DNA from: Vibrio zhanjiangensis
GTDB taxonomy: Bacteria; Pseudomonadota; Gammaproteobacteria; Enterobacterales; Vibrionaceae
DNA length: 64,000 nucleotides
Assembly (NCBI RefSeq): GCF_030161235.1
Contig: NZ_BSPW01000054.1
Coordinates: forward strand, 34,743-98,742
Reading direction: 5' to 3'
The position numbers were made by a program, and so were the translations under genes. The notes below the pieces were generated by a model, which saw only the letters and a program-made list of their open reading frames with translations, made no database searches and had not been told where the DNA came from. This document shows positions 53,010 through 62,831 of this stretch, one piece after another. Each line of letters begins with the position of its first letter. Positions within the stretch are counted from its first letter, which is position 1.

Positions 53010-54392
53010 ATGAGATTTGTAATGCAGAATAACGCTCAAACCATCAAACAAACAAACACCAAATCCAATCTTTGGATGTTTCTTATCCCTTCACTACTGG
53101 GTTTATTCCTGTTCATGGCACCTATTAGCTATGAAGGTGATATCACTATTCCTGTGGCCATTCTTGCGAAAACCATTCAAGCATTATTCGGCGACCATTT
53201 AGTTGGCATCGTCACTGGGATCATTATCTTTATGGCATCGGCTTCAGTCCTATGTCGAATAAAAAATCCTGCATTTATATCTCGTAATGCCTTCTTAAAT
53301 GGGTTGTTCAATCCGAGTCCGCTTTGGCTCATGGTGCGCGTCATTGGCGGTCTTGCAGTCGCTATGACATTTTTTCAGATAGGACCTAAGGCCATCTGGG
53401 AAGAAAACACAGGTGGACTGGTACTTGAAGGCCTATTACCAACCTTATTCTCGGTATTCATCTTCGCTGGCTTGCTCCTACCTCTGCTTCTCAATTTTGG
53501 CCTGTTGGAATTGTTTGGTACTTTGCTTAGTAAAGTCATGCGTCCTATTTTCAACCTTCCTGGTCGCAGTGCGATAGACTGTATCGCATCATGGTTAGGA
53601 GATGGTTCTGTTGGTATCCTTCTGACCAGCAAACAATACGAGACTAAATTTTATACTCAAAGAGAAGCAGCGGTTGTCGGCACGACGTTCTCTGCCGTAT
53701 CGATTACATTTAGCTTGGTTGTGCTGGCGCAAGTTGAACTCGAACACTTATTCCTACCGTTTTACGGCGCTATCTGTCTAGCCGGTATTGTCGCTGCAAT
53801 CATCATACCGCGCATTCCACCACTGAGTATGAAAAAGGACACCTTTATTGATGGTAGCAAGCCAAAGGAAGATGCGGATCTCGTCCCTGTAGGACATACC
53901 AATTTCTCTTGGGGCATGGAATTAGCACTAGAAAAAGCGGGAAAAGTAAAGTCTATCGGCTCTGTTTTTGGCGAAGGTGTTCGTAATGCCATCGATATGG
54001 TGTTTGGCGTTCTTCCTGTCGTTATGGGGCTTGGAACCATCGCTTTAGTCATTGCTGAATACACGTCTGTGTTTAGTATTCTCGGCCAGCCGTTTATTCC
54101 TTTCCTAGAGCTGCTAGGTGTACCAGAAGCTGCTGCCGCATCGGAAACCATAGTGGTTGGCTTTGCTGATATGTTTATTCCTGCAATTTTAGCAAGCTCA
54201 ATCGATAACGAGATGACTCGCTTTGTTATTGCAGCTATGTCTGTCACTCAGTTGATTTACATGTCTGAGGTGGGTGCGCTACTTCTTGGCAGCCGTATTC
54301 CTGTTAATATCTTTGAGCTGTTCGCTATCTTTATCTTGCGAACTTTAATTACTCTACCTGTCATTGCTGGTATTGCTCATCTGATTTTCTAA
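53010..54392 (+). CDS. YjiH-family membrane protein (nucleoside-recognition/gate domain)
   Basis: 460 residues, strongly hydrophobic with about ten helices. The middle (MRPIFNLPGRSAIDCIASWLGDGSVGILLTSKQY, about 175-210) is the gate/nucleoside-recognition signature of YjiH relatives. These are thought to be transporters, but no substrate is firmly known. Two Met codons at 53010 and 53022 are possible starts. A bidirectional terminator follows, shared with the convergent ferredoxin reductase gene. Confidence 0.83.
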   Translation: MRFVMQNNAQTIKQTNTKSNLWMFLIPSLLGLFLFMAPISYEGDITIPVAILAKTIQALFGDHLVGIVTGIIIFMASASVLCRIKNPAFISRNAFLNGLFNPSPLWLMVRVIGGLAVAMTFFQIGPKAIWEENTGGLVLEGLLPTLFSVFIFAGLLLPLLLNFGLLELFGTLLSKVMRPIFNLPGRSAIDCIASWLGDGSVGILLTSKQYETKFYTQREAAVVGTTFSAVSITFSLVVLAQVELEHLFLPFYGAICLAGIVAAIIIPRIPPLSMKKDTFIDGSKPKEDADLVPVGHTNFSWGMELALEKAGKVKSIGSVFGEGVRNAIDMVFGVLPVVMGLGTIALVIAEYTSVFSILGQPFIPFLELLGVPEAAAASETIVVGFADMFIPAILASSIDNEMTRFVIAAMSVTQLIYMSEVGALLLGSRIPVNIFELFAIFILRTLITLPVIAGIAHLIF

Positions 54393-54404
54393 CGCCCTTT
54401 AACT

Positions 54405-54433
54405 GAATAAAGGCCCTACTCGGGCCTTTATTC
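54405..54433. terminator. bidirectional intrinsic terminator
   Basis: A perfect 12-bp stem (GAATAAAGGCCC with GGGCCTTTATTC) and a 5-base loop lie between the convergent YjiH-family gene and the ferredoxin reductase gene. The AT-rich outer stem and flanks give a T-rich end on both strands. Confidence 0.8.
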
Positions 54434-54460
54434 ATTGTTATACTATGGCATTACAACTCA

Positions 54461-55225
54461 TTACCAGTAGCGCTCAAAAGTAATATTGCCACCTGTCGCT
54501 CTACGAAACTTCTCGAGCCCCATAGCTTGCAATGTCTGAGTGGTTTCTTTAATCATGTCGGGATTACCACACAGCATCACAAAGCTGTTTTCCTTGGTGA
54601 GTTGCGCTTTTACCGCAGTTTGCAGCTGGCCTTCTTCAAGTAGCGTAGGAATTCTACCTTTAAGTGCGAATGAAGATTCCTCTCGGGACACGATTGGTAG
54701 ATAGCAAAGACGGCCTTCATATTGCCCCACCAATTGATCAATCAAATAACGATAAACTAGATCTTTTTCGTGTCTAACACCATGAGCTAAAACTATTTTT
54801 TTATATCCTAGCCTAAGATTGATGTCATCCAAAAGTGATAAAAATGGGCCTATGCCTGTCCCCGTTGAAAGGAGCCACAAATCTTGAGTTGATTTGGGAA
54901 TAGAGCTAAGAACCAAATCTCCATGTGCTGTACTGCCCACATAAATTTGGCTCCCTTCCTCTAAACAGTGCAATTTGGGAGTAAGCTTACCCTGAGGATT
55001 TGCAACTACTAGAAACTCTAGCATGTCACTGTCATTTAATGGCGCATTGACAATGGAGTACGCACGACTAATCAATTGACCAGCATCATCATACATTGCC
55101 AGCTTAGTGAATTGCCCCGCTTTAAAATCAAGTGGCGCGCCAGTCACACGCAAACTAAACAACTCACTTGTCCAGTCAGTACGTTTGTCTATACGGGCGA
55201 GATTAAAACCAGGTGGTGCTGTCAT
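54461..55225 (-). CDS. fpr: ferredoxin/flavodoxin-NADP+ reductase
   Basis: 254 residues, subclass II bacterial FNR. FAD-binding RAYSIVNAP, the TKLAMYD strand, the NADP-binding LLSTGTGIGPFLS and VLAHGVRHEKDLVY, LCGNPDMIKE, and the C-terminal RRATGGNITFERYW tail ending in aromatic Trp, as in E. coli-type Fpr. It supplies electrons to ferredoxin and flavodoxin, for example in oxidative stress. Confidence 0.93.
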   Translation of the reverse strand: MTAPPGFNLARIDKRTDWTSELFSLRVTGAPLDFKAGQFTKLAMYDDAGQLISRAYSIVNAPLNDSDMLEFLVVANPQGKLTPKLHCLEEGSQIYVGSTAHGDLVLSSIPKSTQDLWLLSTGTGIGPFLSLLDDINLRLGYKKIVLAHGVRHEKDLVYRYLIDQLVGQYEGRLCYLPIVSREESSFALKGRIPTLLEEGQLQTAVKAQLTKENSFVMLCGNPDMIKETTQTLQAMGLEKFRRATGGNITFERYW

Positions 55226-55392
55226 ACCAGATCCTCCATCAGGTTAATAATCTTAAACTACTCTCCTAGATCATCGATGTAAAGTCGAGAGATAGCCACT
55301 CCTTTAAGGTTCACATTTTCATAACATTTCTTATCCTTTTCATGATTTTGCTTTACACTCAAACATTCTGAGCTGAGCATAAAGGACTATTC

Positions 55393-55827
55393 ATGGACCA
55401 ATTACTAGAAGCATTTCCCGTTGTCACTGAAGTTAAAGTGGCTTGGGGAGAAATGGACGCCTTGCAACATGTCAACAATGTGGTCTATTTCCGATATTTT
55501 GAATCCGCTCGCCTGTCCTACTTTCAAAAAATCCATCTATTAGTCGACTCATCTCAAACCACTATTGGGCCTGTACTGGCAGAAACCAGCTGCAAATACA
55601 AACTGCCAATTACCTACCCTGATACCCTTTTGATCGGCGCTAAGGTTGTCGATCTGAAAAAAGACCGATTCACGATGGAATATCAAATTGTCAGCCAAAA
55701 GATGGGAAAAATCTGCACCCAAGGGCAAGCGACCTGTGTGATGTTTGATTTTGAGAATAAATGTAAAGTCCAACTCCCAAGTGAAATAAAACAAGGGATT
55801 TTGGACTTGGAGAGGGACTATAGCTAA
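55393..55827 (+). CDS. acyl-CoA thioesterase (hotdog, YbgC/4HBT-like)
   Basis: 144 residues with one hotdog fold. The 4HBT signature WGEMDALQHVNNVVYFRYFESAR (about residues 17-40) contains the catalytic Asp. It should hydrolyse short acyl-CoA or 4-hydroxybenzoyl-type thioesters; the substrate is not predictable. It stands alone between divergent and convergent neighbours. An AAAGGA site lies just before the ATG. Confidence 0.88.
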   Translation: MDQLLEAFPVVTEVKVAWGEMDALQHVNNVVYFRYFESARLSYFQKIHLLVDSSQTTIGPVLAETSCKYKLPITYPDTLLIGAKVVDLKKDRFTMEYQIVSQKMGKICTQGQATCVMFDFENKCKVQLPSEIKQGILDLERDYS

Positions 55828-55889
55828 ATTATTCAGCAGACTTTATTTACGAATAGTGGGATGATTAGAATTAATTGAACTATTGACAC

Positions 55890-56789
55890 TTAAGAGTAGA
55901 ACTGCCTATACATCTTTTTTATTGACTCCAATACATTATGGAAGTTGCGTCCAGACATATCACTCCTACTCATTAAAAAGTGCCCCATTGGCCAGTGTGA
56001 ATTTAAAAAATTAGCCTCTAACGTTGTGATCTTAGGGTTACTTTCTAAACTCTGGCTGGATGGTAGATAGGCCCAGCCATCTTTCTCGATAAACTTTTCA
56101 ATTAACTCGACACTATGCAGCACAACTTGTCTGCCTGAGTAGGAGGCTCTCTCTCCAATTCCAATCTCAGAAGAGCTTTGTAAAAAGTACCTAATACTAC
56201 CAATAAGATCACTAAAATTAACTGGACTTAAAGCCTTCAGCGGCGAATCTACTCCTGTATAAAGTTTTCCTCGAACTTCACCTAGATAACACGCAGTCAG
56301 CTCTCCTCTAGGCATTGATTTTAGGCTAAACTCATCCCGAAGAACAATTGCAGCGTCTATAGATTGATTAACAAGGTCTTCTAAAGAATCAGCCCTATTC
56401 CTGTATATCCAATCAACCACTATATTGGGGTTTACATCCCTCACTGCCATATCAGTATCCAAAATAAAATCATTAGACAAGTGGAGGTCAATCGCAATTC
56501 TAAAATGAGTTTTATCTGACACAGACAAAGAATCTGCGAAGGTTTGTAAACCCTGCGCATGCCTAATTAAAGCACGAGACCATCGCAACAAAAGCTGTCC
56601 CTGCTCAGTGATGACGAGCTTATTATTACCTCTTTCGAACAAATTCGTATTGAGGGCGATTTCGAGATTATTAACATGCTCACTTATGGTAGTCCTATCT
56701 TTACCACTTGCTCTCGCCGCTTTAACAAATGAGCCATGTTCAGCTGTTAGAGCAAAAGATAAAATTTGATCTAAAGTATAATGAATCAT
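55890..56789 (-). CDS. LysR-family transcriptional regulator
   Basis: 299 residues from the ATG at 56789, which has AGGAAG 5 bases upstream; the frame could be extended to 56813. The winged helix-turn-helix (about 1-60: LDQILSFALTAEHGSFVKAARASGKDR) has an unusual recognition helix, with KDRTTISEHVNNLE in place of the commoner QPAVSRQIRALE. The substrate-binding half is divergent. No divergent target gene is adjacent; the ompA-like gene is upstream on the same strand. Regulon unknown. Confidence 0.85.
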   Translation of the reverse strand: MIHYTLDQILSFALTAEHGSFVKAARASGKDRTTISEHVNNLEIALNTNLFERGNNKLVITEQGQLLLRWSRALIRHAQGLQTFADSLSVSDKTHFRIAIDLHLSNDFILDTDMAVRDVNPNIVVDWIYRNRADSLEDLVNQSIDAAIVLRDEFSLKSMPRGELTACYLGEVRGKLYTGVDSPLKALSPVNFSDLIGSIRYFLQSSSEIGIGERASYSGRQVVLHSVELIEKFIEKDGWAYLPSSQSLESNPKITTLEANFLNSHWPMGHFLMSRSDMSGRNFHNVLESIKKMYRQFYS

Positions 56790-57249
56790 TAAACTTCCTA
56801 AATAAAGAATCAATAGTATAAATTAATACAAGTATAGATAAGTGGAGATGTACTTACCTCAGTTAACGTTTAACTCAGTTGAAACCTAGAAAAATCACAA
56901 CTCCTCTTTCTAAACTCCTGGGGCTAATCAATGAAAAACTTGAATTAAAATCACAACTTATGGAACGAAGTGCAAAATACTAATTTTTATTTGATGAATT
57001 ATCACAGCACCGTGAGAGGGCTAGGCCAACAGCAAAATAAATGTAATAAAAACCTTACAAAATCAAAATGACCGACTGTATTGGGTAAAAATTTCGTTAC
57101 GCACCCTCAAGAAAAGGGCAAAAAAGCATGATAAAAAAGCCCACTAAGGTCAGTGGGCTAATAAAAGAAGTGTGCTACTAGGATAATTGAATAAAGAGTA
57201 TTTGTACTATTTAAGATGAAATATTAGAATTGTTATTAATAAATCTTTT
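56790..57249. promoter_or_regulatory. intergenic region between the LysR gene and the OmpA-family gene
   Basis: About 460 AT-rich bases. It carries the terminator of the OmpA-family gene at 57130-57160 and the promoter side of the LysR gene. Nothing else is recognised. Confidence 0.4.
57130..57160 (-). terminator. intrinsic terminator of the OmpA-family gene
   Basis: AGCCCACT (57140-57147) pairs with AGTGGGCT (57153-57160). On the minus strand the stem runs into TTTTTTATC. It lies about 90 bases after the stop codon. Confidence 0.8.
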
Positions 57250-58329
57250 TTACTTAAGTAAGACTTCCTGCGTAGTCCTCGAGACATGAGCTTCAATACG
57301 TCGGTTTACCTCATTAGCTGTTGCACTAGAACCCGCCATTTTAGGCTCCGAGCTGCCAAAACCTTTAGTTTCAACACGTACTTCATCAATGCCATATTTC
57401 TCAATCAAAATCCTCGCCACGGAGTTAGCTCGTTGCAAAGATAACTTGATGTTGTATTCTTCATTTCCTACTTTAGACGCATGGCCAGATATAAGTACTG
57501 TTGATTGTGGGTAGCTATTCATATAATTGGCTAACTCTTCTATATACTTGTAAGAGCCTTGAGTGACTACTGAAGAATTGTTGGCAAATTGAATCATCGC
57601 TAAATCATGTTGTTCTATTTTTTTTACATACTCGCTACATCCTCTTGAATCTACTTGATGAGTAGTAGGAGTATTTGGGCAAATATCCAAATCATCGTTT
57701 ACACCATCGCCATCTGTATCAAGTGGTGTATTCATCGCATCTGTTGGTGCTACGCCTAGATTTTTGCCGCTAAAACGATAGCTTAGTTCTAGTCCCATGT
57801 AATTGCTGTTCATTTGAAACGTGTCCCAACTACTTTCATAACGTCGATACTGAGCTTGAAGTTTGACATTCTGAGTAATGTTATACCCAACGCCAGCTCC
57901 TAAATATGGTGCTACACCATTATCATTGGTATATTCAGAGCTATCACTTGAAATTTGATAGTTCATCGCGCCAGCTTCTGCAGATAAACTCCATTTGGAA
58001 GATAAGGGCAAGAATGCCACTAAGCCAGCAGTTATCCCTTTCGTTTCTAAAGTATAGGAGGTGCTGGTGCTATCAAGCATTTCAGCTTCACCTAGATATC
58101 TGTAACCTAGCTCAAAGCCAAAATTTTCGTTGAAAAAGTAGCCTGCAAACATATCACCAGCAAAAGTGGTGTCATCATCTGAACTTACCTTACCAACTTG
58201 ATCATTACTAACCTCATAATCATTAATACCCATACCAGCACCAAAATACCATGGACTTAATACGTGGTGGGCATGTGCCGCAAGCGGTACTGTCAAAGTT
58301 AATAACATAAGTTTTCGGATGCTACACAT
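57250..58329 (-). CDS. OmpA-family outer membrane protein with TSP3 calcium repeat
   Basis: 359 residues: signal peptide (cleaved near AAHAH), an eight-strand beta-barrel (about 25-190, WYFGAGMGINDYEV to LELSYRF), a calcium-type linker (DTDGDGVNDDLDICPNTP, about 208-226) and a C-terminal OmpA peptidoglycan-binding domain (about 240-355; ISGHASKVGNEEYNIKLSLQRA, then a late NRRIEAHV). It anchors the outer membrane to the cell wall and may serve as an adhesin or porin. It lies directly downstream of the fimbrial operon, same strand, but has its own terminator. Confidence 0.92.
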   Translation of the reverse strand: MCSIRKLMLLTLTVPLAAHAHHVLSPWYFGAGMGINDYEVSNDQVGKVSSDDDTTFAGDMFAGYFFNENFGFELGYRYLGEAEMLDSTSTSYTLETKGITAGLVAFLPLSSKWSLSAEAGAMNYQISSDSSEYTNDNGVAPYLGAGVGYNITQNVKLQAQYRRYESSWDTFQMNSNYMGLELSYRFSGKNLGVAPTDAMNTPLDTDGDGVNDDLDICPNTPTTHQVDSRGCSEYVKKIEQHDLAMIQFANNSSVVTQGSYKYIEELANYMNSYPQSTVLISGHASKVGNEEYNIKLSLQRANSVARILIEKYGIDEVRVETKGFGSSEPKMAGSSATANEVNRRIEAHVSRTTQEVLLK

Positions 58330-58443
58330 TTTTTCTCCTTAGTGAGATGGTATTGCATTAGTGGATACTAAGTCCAATCTAAAATGATTATTTCAATATA
58401 TTAACTTCACCAGCTATTACTGTCGAAAAACGAGAGTAAATTT

Positions 58444-59439
58444 TTATTGGTATTCTACAGTTATATTAATGGGTACACTATTCACAATCCCACCATGAGG
58501 GTTACCTGTTAACAAATAATAATTAAAATAAAACCTTAAAGGATTTAACGTCCCTTCAGAAAAAAGCTTACTGTAACTGTTAGAAATATTGACTCCATTC
58601 TTATCCCTCAATATAAAGCCATAGTCAACCGAATCACTCCTAACAACATAGTCACCTGCGCTGCTAATAGTCTGTTGAAAGTCAAAATCAATTTGTGCCT
58701 TAGTATAGTTCTTGCACCCCTCATCTCCATCGGTATCGACAATGAAGGAGGATCCTCCATATGTAGGAGGTTCTCCAACTGTTAGCCACTTAGCAATTCT
58801 ATCTAGTGAAAATGTCCCATTGCTATCTTGGTTATTTTCATCTTTTAAAACGGCACCACAAGCTAACGAAGGTACAATTACATTGGAGGTGCTATTATTT
58901 GGCTCATAATAATTCCTCCGAGTATCGTTATATGGTAGGCTGTCTTGGCCAGAGCAAGAGGAGCTGCCAGTATTGGTACAAAACTGAAACTTTGGAAACC
59001 TAAGAATAGCGTCGCTTCCTGTATTCCCCACTTTTCTTAGCTTCATTTCAAACAGCAAATACCAATGATGCTCCCTACCAGAAGTAGGGTCTTGTGTTAC
59101 ATATCCATCACTATAATTACATTTTTTCACAAGGGAACCACTGACGTATAGCTTAAATTTGTAATCTGGGTTACCAGAATCTATCAAACCATCAGAAGCG
59201 ATACTACGTGAGGAGTAACTACAGTTAAAGTTTCTATTTCTTATATTACTAGGGGTATTGTCCCAAATAAATAAATCATTCGTCTCTGAGAAAATTAAAG
59301 TTTCTTGACCAACTGTGAGATTGCTTAGATCGTATTTGTTTTTATTGTAGTAATAAGCATCAGAAACCCAATCGGTTCCAGCCTGTGCAAAAACTAATGA
59401 CGGGATAAAAGAAAATATAGCCCATGTGATTCTTATCAT
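58444..59439 (-). CDS. putative fimbrial tip adhesin/minor pilin
   Basis: 331 residues with a signal peptide ending SLVFA. Several cysteine pairs (FNCSYSS and KKCNYSD; CTNTGSSSCSG; GACG-like LACGAVL and EGCKNY) and long Ser/Thr/Asn-rich stretches mark a secreted beta-rich protein. The end (NSVPINITVEYQ) resembles a pilin donor-acceptor domain. It is the last gene of a chaperone-usher set, where the tip adhesin normally lies. It has no recognised family, so the role rests on position and form. Confidence 0.7.
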   Translation of the reverse strand: MIRITWAIFSFIPSLVFAQAGTDWVSDAYYYNKNKYDLSNLTVGQETLIFSETNDLFIWDNTPSNIRNRNFNCSYSSRSIASDGLIDSGNPDYKFKLYVSGSLVKKCNYSDGYVTQDPTSGREHHWYLLFEMKLRKVGNTGSDAILRFPKFQFCTNTGSSSCSGQDSLPYNDTRRNYYEPNNSTSNVIVPSLACGAVLKDENNQDSNGTFSLDRIAKWLTVGEPPTYGGSSFIVDTDGDEGCKNYTKAQIDFDFQQTISSAGDYVVRSDSVDYGFILRDKNGVNISNSYSKLFSEGTLNPLRFYFNYYLLTGNPHGGIVNSVPINITVEYQ

Positions 59440-59488
59440 AAAAATACCTAAATTATAAAACCTTATATAGTCACTACATCATACTTAA

Positions 59489-60187
59489 CTAATTAACCTT
59501 ATATGTATATAGCCTCTCTGAACCATAGTCATCAATGAAATTGAAGGAAACTTCTTTTCCACAGTTAATATCAGTGGTGTTATTGCCAGGATATATTACA
59601 TCGATAAATGAATTTTCTTTACCATCAATACTTACGTTAGTAGGTGAGAATATATAGGGTGTTTTATTATTTATCGTTAGGTTGTTATTAGAGCAAGATA
59701 ATACTATATTTTCTTCTGCACCATCTCGCTTAATAATATCTTCTAATCCTTCAGGTCTATAAAAAACTTTTATCTTTACTGCTTGTGCAATACTTATTGC
59801 AGGTTTGCCCTCTGACTCTTCAGATAAAAGAGGTATTTTTCTAGCCGTTATCCAGAAAATAGATTCTTTATCTTGAGGTAGATTATTTTTTCCATCAGCA
59901 CCTTCTAAAAGGGAGATATACACATATTTAGGATTTCCATCATTTATTTTTATAACATTAGGAAAAACTACGAGGGATGGTTTCTTCTCTTCCAAAGGGG
60001 TATCCGTTTCAATAAAATCTGATATCCAGAATTGAATCACCTCGTCTGTTTTTGACGTACTTTTTACCAATAAAGGAGCTTTTTTTTGCCCTCCGGAGTA
60101 AATAACACGGGTATTAGATAACATAAATGAATGGACTGAAAAAGGTACAAAAAAAACAATAGCTAAAATAAGTAATCTATAATTCAC
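59489..60187 (-). CDS. periplasmic pilus chaperone (PapD-like)
   Basis: 232 residues with a signal peptide (to about VHS, residue 19). Immunoglobulin-like domain 1 has NTRVIYSGGQKKAPLLVKS, with the Arg/Lys cleft residues, and FWITARKIPLL. Domain 2 follows with a Cys pair (VLSCSNN, INCGKE). It starts with GTG, overlapping the usher gene by 11 bases, with an AGGAGT site. It should fold pilin subunits and bring them to the usher. Confidence 0.87.
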   Translation of the reverse strand: MNYRLLILAIVFFVPFSVHSFMLSNTRVIYSGGQKKAPLLVKSTSKTDEVIQFWISDFIETDTPLEEKKPSLVVFPNVIKINDGNPKYVYISLLEGADGKNNLPQDKESIFWITARKIPLLSEESEGKPAISIAQAVKIKVFYRPEGLEDIIKRDGAEENIVLSCSNNNLTINNKTPYIFSPTNVSIDGKENSFIDVIYPGNNTTDINCGKEVSFNFIDDYGSERLYTYKVN

Positions 60188-62627
60188 AACGCACTACTCC
60201 TAAATCAATAATATTACCAGATGTATTTTCTTTTAACCTAGGTAATTGACATTCTTTTCCCGAAACTTTAAAGCTAATATCATCCATTACTAATGGTGAT
60301 TTGATATCAAAAATTGCTCCACCATCGTTATCAATGTAGACAGTGTCATCATTGACGTCAACCGCGGTACCCAAAGGTAAAAAACCTTCGCTCGTTACGA
60401 TGCGAGCGTAAAACTTATTTACTTTTTCTATATCATAGCTAATCAATGAAAAAGTACCATCTGCACCCGGAGTTATAATGTGCTTAGGGTTTTTGATATC
60501 TATACCGTTTGATACATTTCTGGTTGATAATGTGTATTCAGCTTCACGATATTGAGTTCCAGAGTTAATCGCAAAGTAGCCATCACTGTTTACTTCTGCT
60601 CCTAGCTGTTTACTCCCCTCCAACCCCTGAGCTTTAACCAGTAAGGGTTTATTTATCTTGCCATCAGATAAGACTAAACCCGTTTCATCAGTGTATATGA
60701 CACTACCGTAACCACCAACACTTGCATACTCATTATTAAGTGAAGATGTTAATGTGGTTCTTCTACCAAAAGATCGATTTTGTAATGACATACTATAAGT
60801 ACTATCATCTGAAGCCCTTGCATTTATACTGCCATTCTCATTATTAAAGCTACCATTCATATCTATCTCATTTATATTCTTCTGGCTATCATTAGAATAA
60901 CGACTCGTAATACCCACACTTGACACTGACAATGTTTTGTTACCAAACGAAAATGGTATTCTAATACTAAAATACACACCCAGCTCATCATCACGTTGTA
61001 AGTTTACGCTATCATAAGTTTCGTAGGTCATATCGGTCGAATATGTGATGGGCAGGCCGTAAAGACTCGTAGGTAAGCTACCAAACATAGAGAGTCTAAA
61101 TGTCTGAGATACATTATCGTAATCTTCATCTTTAATAACGCTGAGTTGATTCTCTTCTGAGTGGTCATAATTGATACTGACTAAGTCTAAATATCTATAA
61201 TCAAGTGACCATTGAAGCCCAATGCTGCTGGCAATACGACGGCTTTGATTAGAAGTACTTTTGTCCTGATCAATTATGTTGGAATACTCACTTGCGCTAA
61301 TAAAATTATCAGATAGGTAAGTGTTATTGAGAAAATAAAAATTCACTTTATCACTCAAATCTCTCGCATAACTTATACTGAATGCATAGTCCACTTCATC
61401 ACTAACGTCAGAATCAACTCCAGCAAAAGATAAAGTGATATTATCACCCCACGGCGATATAACGCTTGAACCAAGCTCAAAGTTAGAATATCCATCCATA
61501 AGAGTAGAAGAGACAAAGGGAGAGAATACATCTAAGCCATATTTGTAACCAGCATAGATCACCTGGCTACCAACTGAGTCACTACTATTTTTGATATAAC
61601 CAGCGTTGAATGTAAAAAAGCTTTCACCAGTGTTCAGTAAATCATTGCTGCCTGAGAGAAAATATTCTCTGCTTACTTCATCACCCCCTGATAGTGACTT
61701 TTCTACTACTTTGATTTTGCCTGTTAAGCTCGTTCCCCCCATCAAAGAATCAAGGTCATAGTTTCCCGCTTGCACATATTCCGTCCTAACTAAGCGATCA
61801 TCTTGATAAATTTTCAGCTCGGACGGCGAGCTAACGTAACCACTAATCGGAATGTGTGATTGAAAACCACGAGGATTAAACAAACTACGAACTGATGATA
61901 TACCCACACCACGAATATTAACCCCGGATGTAACACTCCCAATAGTGTTAGTATTATAATCACCCCAAGCAAGATCTGAGTTAAGTGAATAAATAGACTT
62001 TTTGAAATAAGCGTTGTTATAGTTTAGCTCATCATTTTCATAATTGAGCGATGAGTAAAATCGTACTTGAGATACATTAGCATAAATCTGTGAAGAGCCA
62101 TAAAGTCTATCCGTATTATTATCAGATAAAGAAATTGTTTTTTCAAAATCATAGTTAACAGATACACCATTGATTATATTTTCTTGTACTCTACGCTCTA
62201 AGGTTTCTCTATCATCTTTTTGATATAGATATTGGTTTGGGATCGAATAGTCAAATCTTTCATGCTCTTTATCAAACTCAGCCTTAGCACCAAATGTCTC
62301 ATCAAGTGCACCACAGTCATAAGTGTTATCTTTGTCTATATATGCTTCTTTAATATTCAGTGCACTCATATCCTTACAAAATATAGGTTCACCATATTTA
62401 TCTAACTTTACATCAATATCAATAAGTCTATAGTAGTTTTCATTTACATATAAAGCAACATTATATACACCGGGTAAAACATACCTCTCGCTATTGATAA
62501 ACTTATTTAAATATTCTTCCGACACTCCAGAACTAGCATTTATAAAATCAGGATTAATTCTCATTCCTTTGGCAATAGAATCAACAGGAATAAATAATAT
62601 TATTAACAAGTATAAAAATGCAGGCAT
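60177..62627 (-). CDS. fimbrial outer membrane usher
   Basis: 816 residues. A signal peptide is followed by an N-terminal chaperone-binding domain (about 25-140), a large beta-barrel rich in aromatic/Ser/Asp residues (about 150-670) with a plug-like segment (PISGYVSSPSELKIYQDDRLV, about 255-275) and C-terminal domains (about 680-816) ending CQLPRLKEN and GVVRCEL. It secretes and assembles pilins across the outer membrane. It is AT-rich compared with the metabolic genes nearby, as is the whole fimbrial set. Confidence 0.9.
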   Translation of the reverse strand: MPAFLYLLIILFIPVDSIAKGMRINPDFINASSGVSEEYLNKFINSERYVLPGVYNVALYVNENYYRLIDIDVKLDKYGEPIFCKDMSALNIKEAYIDKDNTYDCGALDETFGAKAEFDKEHERFDYSIPNQYLYQKDDRETLERRVQENIINGVSVNYDFEKTISLSDNNTDRLYGSSQIYANVSQVRFYSSLNYENDELNYNNAYFKKSIYSLNSDLAWGDYNTNTIGSVTSGVNIRGVGISSVRSLFNPRGFQSHIPISGYVSSPSELKIYQDDRLVRTEYVQAGNYDLDSLMGGTSLTGKIKVVEKSLSGGDEVSREYFLSGSNDLLNTGESFFTFNAGYIKNSSDSVGSQVIYAGYKYGLDVFSPFVSSTLMDGYSNFELGSSVISPWGDNITLSFAGVDSDVSDEVDYAFSISYARDLSDKVNFYFLNNTYLSDNFISASEYSNIIDQDKSTSNQSRRIASSIGLQWSLDYRYLDLVSINYDHSEENQLSVIKDEDYDNVSQTFRLSMFGSLPTSLYGLPITYSTDMTYETYDSVNLQRDDELGVYFSIRIPFSFGNKTLSVSSVGITSRYSNDSQKNINEIDMNGSFNNENGSINARASDDSTYSMSLQNRSFGRRTTLTSSLNNEYASVGGYGSVIYTDETGLVLSDGKINKPLLVKAQGLEGSKQLGAEVNSDGYFAINSGTQYREAEYTLSTRNVSNGIDIKNPKHIITPGADGTFSLISYDIEKVNKFYARIVTSEGFLPLGTAVDVNDDTVYIDNDGGAIFDIKSPLVMDDISFKVSGKECQLPRLKENTSGNIIDLGVVRCEL

Positions 62628-62741
62628 ACTAAAAAATCCAAAGTATCTCTAATTAAACAATATAAATACATTTATAGGTATAGTTGAAAGATCTAAACTC
62701 TTATTTCTATCCAATAAGCATTCTAGTTAATGCCAATTGGA

Positions 62742-62790
62742 TAAAAAATTCTCTTATCTACAAGTGATATCTCACTATAAATAAGAGAAT
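62742..62790 (-). terminator. attenuator-like terminator between pilin and usher
   Basis: ATTCTCTTAT (62748-62757) pairs perfectly with ATAAGAGAAT (62781-62790), with an inner AGTGA/TCACT stem. On the minus strand the hairpin is followed by TTTTTTATCC. It lies between the major pilin stop and the usher start, so it can end most transcripts after the pilin gene. Confidence 0.75.
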
Positions 62791-62831
62791 AATAGTTAGG
62801 TTGTTAAATCAGTGGGTGTTAATTTGATATA

